Source: Loxodes magnus
Lineage: Eukaryota > Ciliophora > Karyorelictea > Loxodida > Loxodidae
NCBI GenBank assembly: GCA_946699065.1
Contig: CAMPDV010001179.1
Coordinates: 62,001-126,000, forward strand
Direction of reading: 5' to 3'
Length of the DNA: 64,000 bases
Part shown: positions 10,606 to 22,600 of the stretch, one piece after another
How positions within the stretch are numbered: position 1 is the first letter of the stretch
How the letters are laid out: each line of letters starts with the position of its first letter
Notes under the pieces: model-generated
The model's database searches: none
What the model was told of the DNA's origin: nothing
The model's input: only the letters and a program-made list of their open reading frames with translations
Position numbers and translations under genes: made by a program

Positions 10606-13600
10606 TCATATTTATTAAGTAACTATGAAGAGAATGAATAAATAAATAAACTAATATAGTAACAACTTTTAGTTACAATTTCCGGTAGTTTGAAATCCTA
10701 TTTTGTAGGTTTCATACATCTTGATTTACTGTTTGTTGAAATATTTAATTAAAGTTATTTTTATCTTTTGAAAATGAAAGATAATTATAGTAAATGAATT
10801 AAGAAAAATAATTAAAAACAAAAGTTTCTAGGAAGAAATTAAGTTTTAAACAAGCTTTATGCTAGTAGAAAAATTTAAAACTAGAAACAATTTGGATTAA
10901 CAAGAACTAGAAAAAATGACAAAAGTAATAAAAAATTTACTAATTTATTCTTTATTAAATAAGAATATAGTAAAAACTTTTTGATTTTAGTTAATTTATT
11001 TAGTTTAATTGATGTTATTATTTTTCTAGGTTAGATTACCATTCACCCACAATCCTTCATAAAAATCTCCATTTTTAAATTTATATTTTCCTTATCCATG
11101 TCTCAAATCTTATAGCCAATTACCTTCATAGATATCTCCATTTGAATAAAAGTAACTTCCAAATCCTTATTTTTTACCTTCATATCATTATCCTTCATAG
11201 AAATCTCCGTTTTAAAAATTATATTTTCCTTATCCATGTCTCAAATCTTATAATCAATCACCTTCATAACTACCTCCATCTATAAGAATTTCATTTCCTT
11301 TTCCTTGCTTTTGATCTTCATATCATTGTCCTTCGTAAAAATCTCCGTTTTAGCATTTATATTTTCCTTATCCATGCTTAAAATCTTATAATCAATCACC
11401 TTCATAACTACCTCCATCTATAAGAATTTCATTTCCTTTTCCTTGCTTTTGATCTTCATATCATTGTCCTTCGTAAAAATCTCCGTTTTAGCATTTATAT
11501 TTTCCTTATCCATGCTTAAAATCTTATAATCAATCACCTTCATAACTATCTCCGTCTATGTAGATCTCATTTCCAAATCCTTATCGTTTACCTTCATATC
11601 ATTATCCTTCATAAATATTCCCGTTTTAACATTTTTATTTTCCTTATCCATGCTTAAAATCTTATAATCAATTACCTTCATAACTACCTCCATCTATAAA
11701 AATTTCCTTTCCTTTTCCTTACCTTTTATCTTCATATCATTATCCTTCATAAATTAACCCATTTTTAGATTTATATTTTCCATATCCATGCTTTTAATCC
11801 TTTTATCAATCTCCTTCATAAAAATCTCCGTTTATTTAATACTCAATTCCTCATTAAGTATCACTATCATTTTTAAATATTCCTTATATCTTACTCTCAC
11901 TTAAATTTAATAAAATGCCACTTTAAAAGTTGATATTTTGACATTTATACTCTCTTTAAATATCTGCTTCATATTATGTCAAAGATATTTAGTATTTTTA
12001 TTCCTATTTCCTTTCAACTATTTTATTTAATACTAACTAATTCCTCTTTATTTAAAAGCTTTCCTTATTTCCCGATTTTGTAAAGTAAATCTTCAAATAC
12101 TATAATTTTTAAACTTAAAGCTTTGCTTATTTTTTTAAATTTTGCTACATATTCCTATAAAATTCTATTTCTTCTTTTAAATTATTAAATATCATGCTTT
12201 ACATCAATATTTTATCAATTTCTTTCTATAAAGTTTATAAAATTTCTATTGCTTTAATAAAAATCATTTAGTTTATACTTCTATCATTTATATTTATTTG
12301 TTTGTCTGATTTTATAATATAAAAATACCATAAGTCAATTATTGTATCTTCTATTTCAACTACTTGAATTATTTATTTTAGTGTTGAAAACATCCACTAG
12401 AACAATTCTTTTTACATATTTAGTAAATAGTTTTGCAAATCTTACTAGCTTAAATTATGCTCTAATTTAAATATATTTTTAAGTTTTTTATACTAAAATG
12501 ATCATTTTACTAATTTTTTATCTCATTCTCTTGTTTTTAAATCTTCAACTATATTAATAACTTTTCGATTTAAAAGCCCATTAAACCTGTATTTCACTTT
12601 GAAAACTTTTTAATCTTTCAAGTCTATGAAAATGCCTTTTCCATGTTTTTATCCCTCAATAAAGAATCCTAAGTAAAGGGTTTATTCTTACTTGTTAAAT
12701 ATTCTTCCATAACCATGAGGCTTGTATTGCGAATCTATTTCTCCTTCATATATTTCTTGGTAATTTGCATTAACTAAGTAAATTTGGTATTTTTCTATAA
12801 TTGATTTAGTTTTCATTATTTAAGTGAATCTTTCTATAAATTGAATAATTTAATCATTAACTAGTAATTATGGAAATTATATATTTCGATCTAAAAATAA
12901 GGTATCTTAACTCTAGTTTTGACTTAGTATTAGTTAGGAGTATATTATTTTATCATATTCATAATAAACTCTTTCTATAGTTTTGTTCTCTAGGTTAATG
13001 AGAAGTCCATTTCCGTTTTTAAATCCGTTTCTAAATTCTCCTTCGTAATATATTTCTTCCTACAAAAGTCTTCCTATACCTTCGGGAAATAACTATTAAT
13101 TAACTTGTCCAATATAAACTTTTTACTGATAAACTACTTAACTAGAAATAAAGTATTTAGTATATTGCTAAGTATAAAGCTTTTACTACTATAAATAGAT
13201 AAAATAAAAGAAACCAGAATAGTTAGATTCAATATCCTCTAGTTTAAGAAAAGGAATTTTTTCTATTTTTTACAAAGTTTGCAAAACATTTTTTAAAGCA
13301 TAAGATAATTACATTGTTTATGTGACTTTAGAAGTTTCTAAATTTGTATTTTATTATCTTGATACATCAGATACTTAAGAAATTTAGTTTTTGTCATTTT
13401 TATAAGTTTTGCTAGAAATTAATTAAAAATTTGAAGTCTTAGTACTAGATTGCTCAGACATACTTAAATTTTAAGAAGTAATTTTATTTTTAATAGTGAA
13501 ATCATTAGTAATTTATATTTCTGCCTTTTACTTTAAATTAAACTACTTTATATCATATTTTAGATAGTCAATGGTTTCGTTTCTATAAACTTGCTATAAT

Positions 13601-16600
13601 TATTTAAAATCGTATCTCATTTCTTCATCATACTAAAGCATTAGAAATATAATCCATTATAAGCGTTCTCTATTTTAATTGGGATAGTTCTCATTTAATA
13701 ACTATCCTATCAAATCGTATAACTCCTAGTTATCTCTTTTTATTTTGTTCAATTCTAAATGATCGATGCTTTTAAGAGTTATTATTTCAAGAAAGGTAAT
13801 TCCTAATGAAAATACATCTGACTTATATAGGTTTCTATCTTTATAGAATATTTAAGGAGATTAGTAACCTTAAGTATAGATAGTAGAATTAGAATCTTAA
13901 ATTGAGTTTTAAGGATCTGAGTAATCAAAATCTCCTATTTTTAAATTTCCTTGCTAGTCAATGAAGATGTTATGAGGTTTGATATCTTAATGAGAAATTT
14001 CTAAATTTTAAAGAAAAGCAAACGCATCTATAAGAAATAGAGTGATTTTATCAATTAATTCAAACTCAAAATTTTATCCGTTTTTATCATTGATGAGTTG
14101 ATGTAAGGATCCTTATTCGCAGTATTACATTTCTAATCAATATTAATCCCTTTAAGAAATATCATAGCTATAAATATGAACACAATATTACTCATATTTT
14201 TCATTAGAATTTCATAACTTTTTAATAATTTACTCAATTCTCTGATGATTTGTAGCTGATTTTATAAATTTTATGATTCTAGTTTCCTTTTATCAGTTTA
14301 ACACTCTTAAAATATAAACTTTATTTGTTTCATATACTTTCTCAATTAAAGTATATCCTGGGAATTTATGCTAAAATGTTCACAAAGTATCCTTTTAACT
14401 ATGTTGATTAAAATAAACTTCTGTAATATGATTTGATGAGGAATAAGAGATTCTATATTCATATGAACGAAACTATACTAGAATTTATTCTCAATTATAT
14501 TCATTTCGCTCTAAAATATCAAACAAAATTTTAGGATCATTTTATCCCAAAAAGTAAGGTGATGTAATTTTTTTATCTTACTAACCTAAATAAATATAAT
14601 ACGATATCTACTAGTTGTCTATAAAAAATAGATATCTTATGTTATTATAGGTATCTCTTAATTTTTGCTCTACAATAGAATAAAATTCTTCCGTTTGGTT
14701 ATTTTATAGCAAGTATATGTATTATTAGTTTTGATCTTTTACGTTTTGAAAGTAATTTATAACGCTTATTATTTATGAAAATTCTTCGATTTCTTAAAAG
14801 GAAATTAAATAAACTAAATGAAGTAAATCGAAATTATTGAGTTTCTTTATAAACTTTTATTTCTGATTTTCTTCTTCTAAATAATCTCTACATAGCTTTA
14901 TGATTTCTCTATTAGGCTTTTTTCTAAAATTGTACCAATTTTTATTTTTATCAACTCTTTAAAAAACCAAAATATTAGAATGTTCTTAAGACTAAAAGAT
15001 TAGTGAAATTGTAAAATACACTAATAGGTTTTCTTTTTTCTGTTCTTCATATAAATTAATTTCTGATAATTATAATTTAGAATATTAATCAATTTTGCTT
15101 TTTTAAGCCACTTCATTAGCGAATTAAAAAATTTAATGTATTTTCTGTGTATACTTTCTTTCATAATTCTATAGACTATTTTTATACATTTAAGATAGTT
15201 ATTAATATAAAATTAAATTTTCTTAAGCAAATCTAAATTTATACTTTTAGTATTCATTTTCAGATTGCACTTCCTCTACCTTTTATTGTATTATTTTATG
15301 CATTTCTTTATAAAAACTCTCTTTTCTATCATTTTATTCTGTAAAAATATTCTTTTCAATCAACTATTCTATATCTTATTTTATTTACTCTATTAGTATT
15401 TACTTCTTTTTGAACTCATTATTTTGTTGTAAGATTCAATCTTCTTAGTTGCTATATTTTCTCATTTCTTTCATTTCAATATAACTACATACTTTTTAGC
15501 TAGTTTTATATAAAGTTTCGTTTTTAATTTCCTGAAGTAAATACTTTTTTCTTTAGATTAGTTTTTCTTCTCAAAATTCTAAATATTCTATTTCATTTTC
15601 CTAAATTTAGTTACTTGTATTTTAATATATCAATTACTTTTTTTTATCATATAAACTTACTTAATTTATATCACTTTCAATTTTTATTTTTTCTATAGTT
15701 CCTACATCTTAATTAATCTCTAAATCATCTAAATTATTTATTAGAGTAAATCTTTAAGTATCTTTGCTATCTTCTCTATAAAATTAAGTCATATAGAGTC
15801 CTCAAAATTATATTTTGAACTTTATTTTTTCTCTATCAAATACATAAAAGAATTTTAGCATGTTATCATATTATCTTAGCATCTAGTCATTCAAATATTA
15901 CTTCAATTAGTGTTTTTTGTATTCTTTTATCTTAGTAATAATTTAACTTTTATCTTATACATGCTTTTTAATATTTTTGGGAAATTAATTTAAAATTTGC
16001 TCAAGATTTTGTGATGAATAATCTTATAAAGCATATCCATACAAAATTTAAAGGAAAGAGAAGCCACTTTCTATAAATGAAATTAATTGCTAAGATTGTA
16101 ATTAATTTATTAAAATTTGATCTAGTTTATCAGATAAATGCTAAATATTTATTTTAATATATTTAGTTTAGCCTTTAATTCAACTTTTTTCTATAAAAAT
16201 CTATATATCTTAGATAAACTTTTATTCCTCAAACTTTTATTGACTTTCATTAAAGTTCTGCTCTATTTTTTATAACTATTCGTGTTTATAATTTTATCAA
16301 TCATAGCAATTATATATATTTTTTAGAATTTCATAGGTAGAAAACTATCTTTCTACTCTATAAAATTTCGATTCCATTTACTTTTTATTTTCTAGATAAA
16401 AAGTGTTTATTTATCCATTGTATCCTCTTAAATTTGTCTTTATTATTAAAGGATTTCCTTCCCAAATAATTACGTTTTCCAGATTTAAAAACTTAAAATT
16501 ATAATATTTTAGATCTTTTTTATTTCCTAGCTTTAAAAGTTTCTTTTCTTAATTATCAAATCTATAAAAATCTGCATATTGTTTAGTGAATGAAATTAAA

Positions 16601-17421
16601 TAAATCTGATGTAAATTTCCAAAAGCAAATATATTTTTTCTCCTTTCTTTTCTTAAGATTCATTTGCTAATTTATTCTTTAATTCCTTTTAGTTATTTCA
16701 TTTTGTCTTATTAGATAAATGTAATCACTTCTTAAGAATTTATTGGATCATCGTATGAAAACTTTCACTCTTCTAAAACTTTAGAAACTCTTATTTATAA
16801 AATGTCTTTAAGTATAAAAGCATATAGCACTTTTATGAATCCATAGCTTAATTCCAAGTATTTAAGTAATTTAAATTATAAATCTGACTTTTAAATTTAT
16901 TCTCATTTTTCTATTAGTTTTGATTCTTATAGCATCTCAAAACATAATTTAGAATCATTAAATCAATTATAATCTTTAGACTAGTGAGATATATGAAACT
17001 TTTCTTCTAAAATAATTGATTAACTTTAAGAAAAAATTATTATTTTCTTATTTTTAGTTGTTTCTTTTTCATTTTAGTCTCTTTCATATTCATTTTCTTT
17101 CTGAATCGTTTTCTAAAAATTTTGATTCTTTTCTTCTTTAGGTTCTTTATTTTAAATACCTTAGGTATGCAAAGAAGAAATGCTTTCCAAATTTTAATTG
17201 CTTTCTTTTACTTTTCCCTTTTAATTATTTTATAATTTATTTATGAGAATGGTTTCTTTAACAAAGTCTGGATTAAAATATTAATTACGGATAAGAAAAT
17301 TAAAAGCTGATAAGGTCTTTTATTGATAATGAGTGATGCTTTGATTTTTACAGGGTAGATCAGAGGGAAGATTTTTCTATTTGGATATTAATGTCATAAT
17401 TAGATAGTCTCCTTACGACAT
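10606..17421 (-). CDS. Gene A: giant kinase-like protein with C-terminal MORN repeats
   Basis: One frame is open from ATG 17421 (MSQGDYLIMTL, conserved in gene B; a further ATG lies at 17436) to TGA at 10606, about 2,271 residues. Residues 1-1000 are helical and Q/K-rich. A kinase-like domain follows (about 1015-1290): VYILRVL with Arg1039 at the beta-3 lysine site, HQDIKPHNIF (His1144), IGDFDY (DFD for DFG, Asp1164), GYQSPQ, KSDVFSLGITFLEI. Two MORN-like units lie near 1450-1610, then about 12 MORN repeats (1857-2125; YEGQWYEGKKQGFGS, YEGDWLQDLRHGQGK). TGA encodes Trp in many units. The last 140 codons are low-complexity, so the true end is uncertain. MORN arrays commonly bind membranes or scaffold the cortex. 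With Lys replaced by Arg and Gly of DFG replaced, it is probably a pseudokinase scaffold. Confidence 0.88.
11050..11850 (-). repeat. MORN array of gene A, with recent 120-138-bp duplication
   Basis: MORN units of 23 codons occur in pairs (138 bp). The stretch 11281-11390 is repeated almost exactly just after (from about 11419), showing recent duplication of one pair. Each pair combines a YEGxWL(Q)DxxHGQG unit and a YEGQWYEDxxQGKG unit. Confidence 0.85.
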
Positions 17422-17639
17422 TTTATTTATCTTCATAAATGACAGTTAGATTTAAATGAAACAATCTAACTTATTTAAATCTAAAATTTATAATTAAATC
17501 AGCTTCAAAAATTATAAAATTTTATTATCATTTTATTTTTATTTTTTAATTTAAGCATTATATACTTTTCACACTTTTCTTCTACTAAATAAATTATTAT
17601 TATTATTATTTTAACTAAATATAAAATTAAAGTTTGCAT

Positions 17640-18424
17640 ATCCTGGGTTTTCAACCAGGTTTCTGCTGACAAGTTTTTTTCCGTGGTTGTTCTCCACAAC
17701 CTTTTTTTAAAGTGGACGGCTACCACGAAGGATTCTCTTAGTTTCTTGTTCATAGTTTCTATTTATATATTCCTTACTCAGTAATCCAAAGTTTGTTTAA
17801 GTTTCTTCAGGTTCTTTATTCTTCATTATACTTGAGTTATCTTCATTTCTTACAATGTCTTAGTAAATAATACCAAGATTAGTAGTGCCAACAATTTTTA
17901 TATCGTTTTTCTAATTTCTATTTTTAAAAAACTTTTTTCTCCAGCATCTCAATTCTTTTGTTTATGTTTGTATCATTTTTTACTTAATTTTACTTTTCTT
18001 AATGTTGTATTTTGTGCTAATCTTCTTCTATGATCATTCTTTGTGATTAATTGAAGTTAGTTTACGACATTTCATAAAGTTAATTTTCTGTTACTCCTGA
18101 GTTTTTAATCAGTTAACTTTTGAGAATTAGCAGTTCGTTATTTTAATCTTTTATGTAATTCATTAGCTCCAGAATTTTTTCTCCTTGATTAAAAAATATC
18201 TCTCCATATTTTGCAATTTTTTCTTTCATTTTTTCGATTTCGCTTTGGAGTAAATTGTTATTTTTGGTTTCAGGGTTTTATTGTTCATTCGGACCAACCA
18301 TTACTTTTCCCTCTGAAGACGAGCTAGATTCTCTATCCTGTCTTTACTTTTTTAGCCCCTCGTTCGTCACTTGTTTTCTTGTTTTTCTTTGTTATTTCTT
18401 AGAAAGACGAATGTTCTTCTCCAT
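17640..18424 (-). pseudogene. Gag-like ORF with altered CCHC knuckle
   Basis: From ATG 18424 one frame reads MEKNIRLSKKQQRKTRKQ, then a Ser-rich segment, then a long coiled coil (LLQSEIEKMKEKIAKYGEIF). CWHYQSWYYLLRHC follows: the exact spacing of CX2CX4HX4C, with the second Cys and the His both Tyr (TAC, TAT), each one base change from the knuckle. After it come WQPSTLKKGCGEQ and CKLQFYI, matching WQTPTFKKRSW and CYLQFNI of the ORF at 25648-26496, so the two are homologous. No hairpin tail is seen here. Probably a decaying ORF1/gag protein of a non-LTR element. Confidence 0.5.
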
Positions 18425-18857
18425 TTTTTTCTACTAAATTTATTAAGAAGCTTTATTTTATTATATTGCAAATAATTTTTTACTTGTATAGCAACTATAT
18501 GGAGTGTAAAGATGATATGCTAAATGAGTAGTAATAGTAACAAGAAATGAATGATATAAGTATATAATTAAATTAATATTATTTTATAACATTTTCATTT
18601 TATTATATTTATTTATTTTTCTTCTCATTTTCAATTTGTCTTTACAAGAGAAAATTAAAAAAAAAAGTAAAGATAAAAGATAGAAAGAGAGATAATTTTT
18701 ATGGATACTATTCTATAGAAACAGAGAAAAAATTTTAAGTTAAGAAAAATTATTTTATTAATGAAAAAATTATTTAAATAAAGCCAATTTTCTAAAGTTA
18801 AAATACATGAAATTTTATATTTTTTTAATTTAAAACTAATAATTAATTAATTTCAAC

Positions 18858-19147
18858 TTAAAGAGTTTTGGACTCTAACTTCTTGCAGTTTAACGACCCC
18901 AACACTCTTTTCATGGGATAACGGGGATATCCTGTTGCTTTCGAAAAGCAGCTGCCAGGGAGCTCCATCGCTATGGGCACCCAGGCTTCAAGCCCCTACC
19001 AGAAGTGGATAATCAAAAGGAAGGCGTTCCCTTGTAAAGGTTGACTTTTACCAGGGACTTTCTCAGCAACAGGAAAGGAACTTGTTCCTAGCCATAAAAC
19101 CAGAAAATATGATTCAGAAGGTCAATCTCAGCTCCCACCATCTTTTT
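18858..19147. other. GC-rich island, structured, unidentified
   Basis: About 290 bp near 48% GC inside roughly 20% GC surroundings, with sharp edges. It is dense in small hairpins: AGAGT/ACTCT (18862-18876), AACTTcttgcAGTT, GGATA/TATCC, TGCTT/AAGCA, GGCT/AGCC, AGGAA-CTTG-TTCCT, plus a longer-range stem GGTTGAC/GTCAATC (about 19040 with 19120). The plus strand ends in TTTTT, as a Pol III terminator would. One plus frame (GQRGYPVAFEKQLPGSSIAM) and one minus frame are both fully open when TGA = Trp. I tested SRP RNA, RNase P/MRP, telomerase RNA, U-snRNAs and plasmid origins from memory; none fits. It could be a Pol III RNA, a foreign insertion or an assembly artefact. Confidence 0.4.
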
Positions 19148-19602
19148 AATTATTTATTTAAAACTAATAAAAAATAGAAAAATATTAAAATTAAAGTTAA
19201 TCCAAAACTGTTATTGAAATTTTTAATTATGAATATTCTAAAATATAGAAGATTTATGAATATTAATCTAATATAAAAAATAAATTTATAAATTAATGTA
19301 AAGATCAATTTATTTATAAAAGGAAATATTTATTAAACATTTTATTTAAATTAAAATAATAATAGATGTAAAAAATGTTTTAAATATAACAACTAAATTA
19401 AAACAACATTAAAAAGAAAATTTATAATTAAGAAATAAATAATTATTTTTAATTTAAAAACCAACATTTTTTTTATTTTAATTTAAGAAAAAATAAAGGG
19501 TTTTATATAATAATAATAATATCATTTAATATGTCTTTACTATATTTTCATATAGATAATAAAACTGTTTATTTTACATCTAATTCATCATTCCTATTTT
19601 AT
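19148..19602. other. 3' region of the LINE, AT-rich
   Basis: Downstream of the retrotransposon stop codon and up to the GC island. It should contain the LINE 3' UTR. The hairpin tail common to the SINE-like elements is not visible here, so the true 3' end of the LINE is unresolved. Confidence 0.35.
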
Positions 19603-22600
19603 TCATTGCTCGTGTTCTTTTTCTTCTTGTTCTTCTCCTTCTACTGCTACAACTTTATCCAAATCGTTCTGCCACTGTAGTATTTCCTCATTCCACTATA
19701 GGATTTCAATTCTTCTCTTCAATAATTGTTAATGGAAGCTTTTAATTCTAAAATCTATTTCTCTTAGCTGTTTTTAAGTAGGGAAATTAAGAGTAAGATA
19801 ACTTTAATTATATGTTAACATTTTTATTAGGTCGTAATTTTTAAAATCTTTAAATTCCTAAATAAGATCTTGCAGGGCTTCACATGATTCAATATGAACA
19901 AAGCTATCTAATTTTCCACATATGCAAATCTCAGAGTATTTGATTTTGAAGTGTCTTTGTTATAAGTCGTATTAGAAATGATAGCAAAAGGTTCTAAATT
20001 TATAAATAGAAATTATTTCTCTAATCATAAATTTATTTAGTTTCGTATATGTATAAAATGGAAACTATCTTGTTTCTTTATTAATATCTTCAAAGTAAAA
20101 GTGTGCAGTTTACATTGATCTCATCTTTTCTGTAGCATCTTAAAAGAACTTCTCTTAGATTTTGTTATAAGCTTTACTCAAAAATAATTTGCTGTCTTCA
20201 ATATTCTATACATCTATTTCAAAAAGTTAAGTTAATTTCTCCAAGTTTTTAAAATATTTCAGATTAGCTATTTTTGTTTTGTTAAATAAAAAGGTAATAT
20301 CAGAGTCAGGATTTGTTTATGTTTCTTATCATAATTTTACGTGAAACTTTAAATATCTCATTGCTATGTAGTACTCAAAAGGTAGTCAGTTCAAATCAAT
20401 AAAGCATAATTCATTAAACGTTGAATTTGGACTTTAGAATGCATATCTTGCTACTTTTCTTTAACTAGTATGTATGTCTTTCTTTATTTTTCCAATGCCC
20501 CTTAAAATCGTCCATGGAATAACTTCTGAGCCATATTCTGTTTTAGGGAGTAAAAAGACTTGAAAAATCTACTTAAAGTTGTAAGGAGTGATATTCTAAT
20601 ATTTGGACAATTATATCAAGGATCCATTAACAGATTTCTTATATTTTTACACTATTTCTTTGCAATGGACTTTATAATATTAGTTTTCATGGAAAGTATA
20701 TCCTAAATAAGTTATCCTCTTAGATCTTTTAATTTCTTAATTATTCAAACTTATGTTAACATTAATGTCTTCTTGTTTTTAATTCTTAGTTTTAAAGCAT
20801 ATAAACTCACACTTACTAACATTTATGCTCAGTTTTACTCATCCAAATACTTTACACGTTGCTTTAATCAATAGATTCATATTATCTTCATTAGAAATCA
20901 ATAATAAATCATCTGCCCAAGCTTTAGTAACAAATATGCGTCCACAGATTTTAAAGCCAAATCGTTTTTAATAAGTTTCTAAGTACCTGATAACAATATC
21001 GTAGAATATAATAGCTAGAACTGGACCATGGGAACTTCCTTACAATACTCCATTACTATATTATAAATTTCTTGAAAGAGTACCATCTAAAATGAATCTA
21101 ATATCTAGATTAAGATAAAATGATTCGAAGCAGTTTATTAGGGCAAGAGGTAGTTTTATTCTGCGTAAATGATGAAACAATAGTCTTCTGTTAATAGTGT
21201 CAAACATCTTTTCTACATCTATAAGAGTTGTAAGTAAGTGCTTTTATTTCCCCCATCTTTTGTGTAAATCAATAATTGATTATAAAGTTCAGACATGATG
21301 CATTGTTTGTCTACTCTTTAGAAATCCTTATTAAGAGGGGTGTATAATTTTACGCTAATAAATATACCCATAGAGTCTTTAAGTTAGTACTTTATCATAT
21401 ATTTTTAAAATTACATTTATGAGCGCAATTGGTCTTCAATTTTTTCAATCGCTCTTTGATCCTTTCTTGTAAATTGGAAGAATTCTTACTTATTTAAGTT
21501 AATCAGGTATTTTTTACTTTCTCAACATATTATTAATGAACTTTAACAATACAAAATGAAATTCCTTATTAGCGTATTTAATAAGTTCTGCTTTTATGCC
21601 ATCTGCTCCTGATGATTTATTATTCGCTAGTCCTTTTATGGTTTCCTGAATTTCTTTAAAACTAATAAGATCTAATCCTTACAAATAAGAAGCCTATTAT
21701 TCTTTTACAAAGGTACAACTTTTGAAAATATTATCAATCCTTTAATTGCTGCTTTTTAGTTCTTCTTCATCAATAATCATATGTTTGTCAAAAACATTAC
21801 TTTCCCAATTATTAATAAATTAAGCAAATCCTTCTTGATCCATATGCATATAGTTTCTTTTCCTAGGGTTTAAAAGTTTCCTTGCTTATTTAAACATTTT
21901 TTAAGGAGACTAATTCATTAATTCTCTATTTTTCTTAGCCTATTTTTACTTATATTATCAGTAATTACGTTTATATCTATTAAATTTTTTTGTTTTTGCT
22001 TATGCTAGCTATATTACTTCTTGATTTGCTCTTCCCTGCTATATTAACGCATTTTAATAAGCTATTTATGCTTAGCAGCATTAAAACTATTGATTATCCT
22101 TCAAGGAAGTTTATTATAATTAGTATTTTAAAGAACTTATCCAAGTACCAGATTAGCATTATTATAGAGAATTTGCAGAATATAATTGTATTAATCTTCT
22201 AAGTTATTTTCTTCAATTGCTTCAAAGCCAACTAAACATCCGTTAAATTTATCCTAATATTCTTCTCTTATTATCATATTTTATAGTTTCTATATCTTAA
22301 ACTTAACTCTAGGAGCAAGTATTGGCGGGTCTCTATTAATGTTTTAAGTATGTAACTATAGTAAAATTGGGAAGTGATCTGTGTCAAGTCCACTACTAGG
22401 TAAAGTTATAAAGTTAGAGAATTGATTGATGTTAATATGATAATTAGATATAACATAATCATTGCAATAAGTTCTATAATTAGCCCTACTTCTAAAAGTA
22501 TCGAAAATAGGATTGTTAATTATCTATAAATCTTATTCTTCAATAAAATTTTGTAATCTTAAACCGTTATCTTATTAATTCTGTACATCATTGCTACCAT

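Noticed and set aside
17590..17612. ATT trinucleotide run as a microsatellite of interest
   Set aside because: Short AT-only runs are everywhere in this composition; similar ones occur near 19510 and 37285.
18890..18905. CCCCAACA as a telomerase RNA template in the GC island
   Set aside because: Only one partial repeat, no template boundary or pseudoknot recognised, and the repeat it would encode is not seen at any end here.
18858..19147. RNase MRP/P or SRP RNA identity for the GC island
   Set aside because: A GAAAGTCC-like core on the minus strand recalls the P4 strand of RNase P/MRP, but the partner strand does not pair properly and no GNAR/GGAA helix of SRP is found.
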